From IMG/VR virus record IMGVR_UViG_3300037427_000224, positions 1-31,998 of that record: DNA of 31,998 bases. One strand, given 5' to 3'. Source of the stretch: a virus. The notes under the pieces were generated by a model. That model had not been told where the DNA came from. It saw only the letters and a list, made by a program, of their open reading frames with translations, and made no database searches. The translations under genes were made by a program, and so were the position numbers. Positions 23,500 to 29,500 of this stretch are shown one piece after another. Within the stretch, counting starts at the first letter, position 1, and every line of letters begins with the position of its first letter.

Positions 23500-24441
23500 G
23501 TGGCAGTTAAAACTAACACAACAACATCTAGATACGACCTTGACCCTCTCTTCTTAGACCCGATAACTAAAATTATCGGTGAACTGGGAAGTTTATATGA
23601 CCAAGGATATCAACCGTACAGAGGTCCAAGAATTCAAGACTTTAACCAAGATCAACGAGATTATTTTACGGGAATTAGAAATCTTCAAGGGCAGGGTATG
23701 GATGAAATTAACGCAGCTATGGGTAGATTAGCAGATGCGTCAAGCTATCAACCCCAAAAGTTTACGGACGTAGCTCAAGACTACATGAACCCATACCTAG
23801 AAAACGTTCTTGACCGTCAACAGAAAAGAATGTTTCGCAGTGATGACATTGCAAGAAAAGGCAGGGATGCGAGAGCTTCTGCAGCAGGGGCTTTCGGTGG
23901 CGACAGGCAAGCTATCCAAGAGTCTGAAGCTCAAAAGAACTTGCAAGACAGAATGGCTGATCAAGAAGCAACAGCAATGTCTAACGCATATCAAACAGGC
24001 GCAAAGATATTCGCTGGAGATGCTAATAGAGCGTTGCAAAATCAAAAAAATCTTATTGCAACCCAACAGGGTATTGGAAGGTTGGCAGGTCAGGGTCAAG
24101 CCTTGACGGGCGACCAGTTAAGAATGTTGGGTGGAGCTGGTAGCGCACAGCAACAAATGGATCAAGCAGGACTGGATTTGGCTTATCAAGATTTTGAAAA
24201 CCAAAGACGATACCCATATGAACAATTAAATTATTTCATGGGTGGTTTACAGGGATTCCCGAACAGTATGATTCCAAGTTCAACTACTGGTACAACAACC
24301 TCACCAACAATGGGCAATATGGGAAGAATGGCAGGTCTTGGCATAAACGCTCTTGGAATGTATGGAATGGGTGGCGGCTTTGACGGAGGGTTTAGCATGA
24401 ATAATTTATTCGGTCAGCAATCTCCAATGTGGGGAGCATAA
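23500..24441 (+). CDS. candidate internal virion protein 2
   Basis: GTG 23500 is supported by AGGAG (23489-23493), six bases upstream. The 313-residue product is mainly helical. It has LDPITKIIGELGSLYDQGYQ, the MNPYLENVLDRQQKR segment, DARASAAGAFGGDRQAIQES (about residues 122-143), then long Gln/Ala-rich helices (LQDRMADQEATAMSNAYQTG) and a Gly/Met-rich end (GMYGMGGGFDGGFSM). The 'NPYLENV.DRQ ... AGAFGG.R' pattern is a recognisable family in marine short-tailed phages, likely a DNA-ejection protein that enters the envelope. No membrane span is certain, though the Gly/Met-rich C-terminus is hydrophobic. Confidence 0.6.
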   Translation: MAVKTNTTTSRYDLDPLFLDPITKIIGELGSLYDQGYQPYRGPRIQDFNQDQRDYFTGIRNLQGQGMDEINAAMGRLADASSYQPQKFTDVAQDYMNPYLENVLDRQQKRMFRSDDIARKGRDARASAAGAFGGDRQAIQESEAQKNLQDRMADQEATAMSNAYQTGAKIFAGDANRALQNQKNLIATQQGIGRLAGQGQALTGDQLRMLGGAGSAQQQMDQAGLDLAYQDFENQRRYPYEQLNYFMGGLQGFPNSMIPSSTTGTTTSPTMGNMGRMAGLGINALGMYGMGGGFDGGFSMNNLFGQQSPMWGA

Positions 24442-24445
24442 GCTT

Positions 24446-26587
24446 ATGATGGGACAGGGAATTAATCCAGCAAAAATACATTCAGTTTTGCAAAAGGCAA
24501 CTGACCAACAGTTAATGCAGATGCTAAAGCGACCAGACAAAATACCGTCAATGTTTATACAACAAGAGATGTCAAGACGTAGACAGATGCGTCAAGCTGC
24601 TAGTGCAGACATGTCAAAACAACAAATGACTGGTCAAATGCTACAAGGTCAAGTAGCACAGCAGCAACAGCCCGTGCAACAGCAACAACAGCAACGTCCC
24701 GTTATGGCTCGTCAAGGTGGTAGCACAGGTGTTATGGGGTTAAGTAATGGTGGTCAGGGGGGATTGCCCTATGGAATAACTTATGACAATAGAGGTGACG
24801 AAAGAGATATTGGTCTTTCGTATTTCCCAAATGTTGGGAGTCAAGGGATATATGCATCCAACCCTGCTTTAGCTAAATCAAGACAGCAATTTGTTAATAT
24901 GAGTCCTTACGAAGTTAATAAAAATAGACCTGACAGTAGGTTTGCTGGCTTTTTGCCTCTTGAAAACATTCCAATGACAGAAACTTCTGAAGTGCCTGTG
25001 TCAAGACTTGGCTTGGAAAACAAAGAGTTTTTAACTGTTGTTAAAGGAGGACAAGAAGTGCAGGTGAAGAACCCTAGTTATGACCCATCTTTGCCTAAAA
25101 CACAAATAAGGGAAGAAAAGTTTTTGCCTTTTGAAAAGGGTGTTATTGGACAGGCTGGTCAAGGGAGGGGGTTTGGAGATGAACCAACCATAGTTGATTT
25201 TGATGATGACTCTGTTTTAGAAGAGATCTATGACAGCGGCATTACTAATAAAACAAGTGAAGCTCAAGCAAAGGAAAAAGCTGAATCCAATTATTTCAAT
25301 CAAATGCGAGGGCTTATTACTCAAGGGGCTAATGTTAATGCTGAAGTTCCTGATACAACAGATTTAAAAAATCAATTAAAGGCTTTGTTTAAAAGCACAG
25401 AAGAAAACAGTGATAAAATTTTTGGAGCAATTGATGATCAAGACGCAAGAGCAAAACGGGGGATTACAGATACAAACGAAAGATTTAATAAACACATAGC
25501 AAATTTGGAAGACTCTCAAAAAGAGATGAATAAATTGTTTAATCCTGAAATGCTTAAGGATTTAAACGAAAAAAGTAGAGATCATTACGAAAAAGCAATT
25601 GAATTTATTAAAGACGATAAATCAATTGTTGATGCACAAAAGAAATTAATTGACGCTATGAAACCAACGCAAACGCCTTCGCAAAGGTTTTTTGGCTACG
25701 TTGCTGAAATTGGTGCTAACATTATGGGATCTGACAGGGATACTTTTATGGAAGCAGGTGGAGATGCACTAGGGAAAGCTTTAAAGGATTATAAATTTGA
25801 CAGAAAAGAAGACCAAGAACGATTTACAAACCAAGCCAAACTCATGCTAGAATTTGAATACCAAAAAAGAAACAACACCATGAAGGCAATGGAAATGAAG
25901 TCAAATCTTTATGGTATGGAAAAAGAAGATTGGATGAATGAAAACGAATACGTAAGAGCAAATTCTCTTCAAAACCAACAATTTAGCACGGGCGTTTTTC
26001 GTTTAGAAGGCGAACAAAGAAAAGAAATAGATAATTGGAATGCTAAACTTAATGACAATGTTATAAAAAGACTTGAGCTTGACGACAGAGAGCAAAAGAA
26101 TTTGTTTAGCCTTGCTAAAAGTCTAAGCGAAATTCAGCAAACAGATTTTGCCAATGAGTTAGAGTTGGCAAAAAATCAACAAGATGTTAACAAAACAATG
26201 CTCCAGACCATACCAAAGTCTGTTTTTGAGCATCAGTATTATGAAAAGTTAAAAGAAGAAGCACCAGAAACAGCTAATTCTTTTGCGTCTTTAATTTCAA
26301 AAAATACAGCATCAAAAATTAATCCTGATGTTACAGCAAGAACGTTCACTACAGACATGATGAAAGCTATTAAAGACAATGGCAATGATGAACAAGCCGC
26401 TATTAAAGAACTTGGACAATCCTTATACGACAAAGTAAAAAATGAAAGTGGTGGCATAGATGAAGCAAAATTATACCAGTATACTTACGCTAACGTTTTT
26501 GGAACAATGTCGGGTCAAGGAATGTCGGTGGGTGCTTCGCCCGACCTTATTTACAATAAAGACGGAAAATTAGTAAAAGGTAATTAA
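24446..26587 (+). CDS. candidate internal virion protein 3 (coiled-coil)
   Basis: Either ATG 24446 or 24449 may be used; GGGGAG at 24432-24437 is at the right distance. The 713-residue product is hydrophilic and mostly helical. The N-terminus has NPAKIHSVLQKATDQQLMQM and a Gln-rich stretch (about residues 70-88), then MARQGGSTGVMGLSNGGQ, a motif of the 'RGGI.G..NGG' type. A long charged helical region (about 270-560) with LMLEFEYQKRNNTMKAMEMK follows. It lacks enzyme motifs. With the two genes before it and the giant gene after, it forms a probable set of DNA-ejection proteins. Position and composition are the basis. Confidence 0.6.
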   Translation: MMGQGINPAKIHSVLQKATDQQLMQMLKRPDKIPSMFIQQEMSRRRQMRQAASADMSKQQMTGQMLQGQVAQQQQPVQQQQQQRPVMARQGGSTGVMGLSNGGQGGLPYGITYDNRGDERDIGLSYFPNVGSQGIYASNPALAKSRQQFVNMSPYEVNKNRPDSRFAGFLPLENIPMTETSEVPVSRLGLENKEFLTVVKGGQEVQVKNPSYDPSLPKTQIREEKFLPFEKGVIGQAGQGRGFGDEPTIVDFDDDSVLEEIYDSGITNKTSEAQAKEKAESNYFNQMRGLITQGANVNAEVPDTTDLKNQLKALFKSTEENSDKIFGAIDDQDARAKRGITDTNERFNKHIANLEDSQKEMNKLFNPEMLKDLNEKSRDHYEKAIEFIKDDKSIVDAQKKLIDAMKPTQTPSQRFFGYVAEIGANIMGSDRDTFMEAGGDALGKALKDYKFDRKEDQERFTNQAKLMLEFEYQKRNNTMKAMEMKSNLYGMEKEDWMNENEYVRANSLQNQQFSTGVFRLEGEQRKEIDNWNAKLNDNVIKRLELDDREQKNLFSLAKSLSEIQQTDFANELELAKNQQDVNKTMLQTIPKSVFEHQYYEKLKEEAPETANSFASLISKNTASKINPDVTARTFTTDMMKAIKDNGNDEQAAIKELGQSLYDKVKNESGGIDEAKLYQYTYANVFGTMSGQGMSVGASPDLIYNKDGKLVKGN

Positions 26588-26589
26588 AT

Positions 26590-29500
26590 ATGCAGATATA
26601 CCTAGAAGAATTCGGCAAAACAATTGGTTTTCCAGATGATTTTTCTCAAGACCAAATAAAAAACGCTATTGAGTCTAACATTATTCCTCAATTAAGGCGT
26701 GAAGAAGAAGAGAAGCGCCAAGAAGAAATACAAAAAAAACGTGATGAGGTTGGCATTTTGGGTGCTTTGCCTCGTGGGTTAAGCCGTGGTGTAACGCAAA
26801 CAGCAGGTTTAATTGGAGACGTTCTTCCAGCTATGGTTGGACAAGCTATAGGTGCAGACGAATACCGTGACAAACAAATGCAAGAGTATTTGGACAGAAT
26901 GCAAAAGATGGAAGAGGAAAGACCCTCTCTTGTTCCTTCGTACAAAGACATTGACAGCATTGGTGACGTTGCTAAATACGGACTTGAAACAGTTGGACAA
27001 TTTATACCGTCTGTTGCAACATCCATAGCTGGTGGTGGCATAGGTGGGTTTATTGGGCAGTCCGTAGCAAAAAAAGGAGCGCAGAAGCTTGCAGGCGAAG
27101 CCGCTGAAAGGTTTGCAAAGAAAGCCGTTACGACTGGTCAGATCGGGGGCGCATTTGCTGGATCAGGGATTCAGACAATACCAGAAGCTTACGCAACGCT
27201 TGAAGAGGAGACAGGCGATCCAAAACTTGGTACATCTCTTATCGTTGGTGGTGTAAACGCCGCTCTAGACAGTATACTCCCAGCGGCATTCTTGACACGG
27301 TTAGGCAAAGTAGGACGAGAAGAAGTTTCTAAAAACATTGTTGCCAAGACATTGCAGAATTTAGGCTCAACCACAGCAAAAACAAGAAAAGGTGCTATTG
27401 CAAAAGGCGCACTTAAGAGTGGCGTTGTTGAGGGTTTAACAGAAGGTACACAGGAATTTAATCAATTAACGGCAGCAAGAATTTTAGATGAAAACCCAGA
27501 GTTCTGGGAAAGTGGAGACTTTGAAAGAATTTTAGACGCTTCAATAAGAGGGGCTGTTGGTGGTAAAGCGTTTGGCGCTTTATCAGGTGCTATGTCTCAA
27601 ACAGAAGAACAAAGAACAAAGCGTGAACAAGCTATTAAAGACAACGAATTACAAACTGCTTTAGATATTATAAAAAAAGGAGTTAATGTTGAACCAATTT
27701 TACAAATAGAGCTTGGGCTAGAAACTGGAGAAAAAGGATCTCCGTTAAAATCTCCATCAACAATAATAAAAGAACTTAAACAAAACAAGGCTTTACCAAA
27801 GCCGATAGCAAATATTTTAAACAATAAATCTTTAACGCCAAAAGAAAGAATAGCAAAAGTACAAAGCCTACAAACTAAGCTAAAAGAACAGCTAAATACT
27901 GAAACAAAGTTTGACAAAGAACAAGAAAAAACAAACAAAGAGTTTAATGTAGAAGTCAATAAAAAAGAAATACGTTTAGAAGACGAAAGACCAACAGATT
28001 ATCGTGTTGTTAACAACAGGGGCAAGAGCCAAAACGTCCCACCTTTTGCTGATTTAGAAGAAGCTAAAGCTTACGTTCAAAGTCAAGAAAAGCCAGAAAA
28101 ATTAAAATTGCAAAATCAATTAGGCGATGAGGTATATTCTGGTATAGCCACAAAAGACCTTCCCCCACCCCCTCTTTCAGAAAAAGAAACTGATACAAAG
28201 ACGATACTGGAAAACAGAAAAAAGATTTTACTGGGTCAGCCTATTGGCAAGAAAGTTGTTCTGTCTTCAAAAAATGCTCAACGTTTGCTCCTGACTGGTG
28301 AATTAAAAGAGTCAAGCTACTACGAAGCGTCGGAACGGGGTGCAGGGATAGAGAAGAAGTTTGACGATGAGGTAGAGGACGTTGGTGCAGAATCTCGTGT
28401 AATATCGAAAGAAAGTACAGAATATATTAATGCTGTTGAAACTATTAACAAGAGAATAGAATCAATAGAAGAGCAAGGCGAACAAGGTAAAAAGACTGCT
28501 GTTGCTTTAAGAGAAATTTTGTCTGACAACGAAAGAACAGTTGGCGAACTGGTAACAGCCTTTGAAGTTGCTGACATAATGACGCAAATTTTGCCAGAAG
28601 CAACGGGTCATGCCGTAAAATTTGTAGATGCTATTAAAAAGGGACAATTAAATGGAACAAGAGATCCTCATGCAAAACTAATTTCTCTTGCCATGAAATC
28701 AGGACGGATAATAGACGGCAAACCACAGTTAGTTTTTGATGAAAGCATATTAAAAGAAACAGCCAGTCACGAAGCGTTCCACGTTCTTCAAGATTACTTT
28801 ATACAGTATGACCCACAAGCTAAGAAGATATTAGACCAAGAGTTTGGTGCAACAGAAAAAGTTAACAAAAAAATAGATTACAAAAACACAAAAACAGCAA
28901 AGTGGTTAAAAAGAGCAAACAGAAAACTGCACGATGATTTGTTGGCAATGAGTGCTACAAATGAAGGAATTACAGGAAGAGAAATCCAAGCTTATGCATT
29001 TAGTGCTTACAACCAAGCAAGACGGGAAGGCAAAACGCCTGTTATGGCTGGAGGGCTTGCAAGGTACTTTAGGTTTGTTTCTAACTTTTTAGAACGGTTA
29101 GGTAATTACACAAGTGGTCTTGGATTTGCAAATGCCCAAGATGTTTTTGAAGCCGTGTCATCGGGAACTGCTGCCAAGAAATTTAACAACCGTTCTTTAT
29201 CAGAACAAGATGCTGACCCGTCACAAGCTCCCGATATAGAACAATCATCACGCTCTTTGAACACAAGAGAATACTTAACATCCCAAGACGGTCAGCCATA
29301 CGCAACGGATACAAGACGTTCACAAAAGTTAATTCCGATTAATGACGGAAGCCCTATTATTGCAAAAGTGCAATTAAGGAAAAATGAAAAGAAACGAAAC
29401 GTTGTTCTTCCACAGGGAGAAAGGAAGTGGGACACAGTAAGACAGCAGTTTACAGGATACGGAGCAGACTATGTGGCTCATCCGAGTAATATAAATGAAA

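Noticed and set aside
23810-24106. Forward 98-codon frame within internal protein 2
   Set aside because: Long because of the base composition of the main frame; no ribosome site or recognisable motif.
26688-27041. Reverse-strand frames opposite the giant gene (including 27597-27959 and 29374-29625)
   Set aside because: Ser/Cys/Phe-rich antisense translations with no starts supported by ribosome sites.
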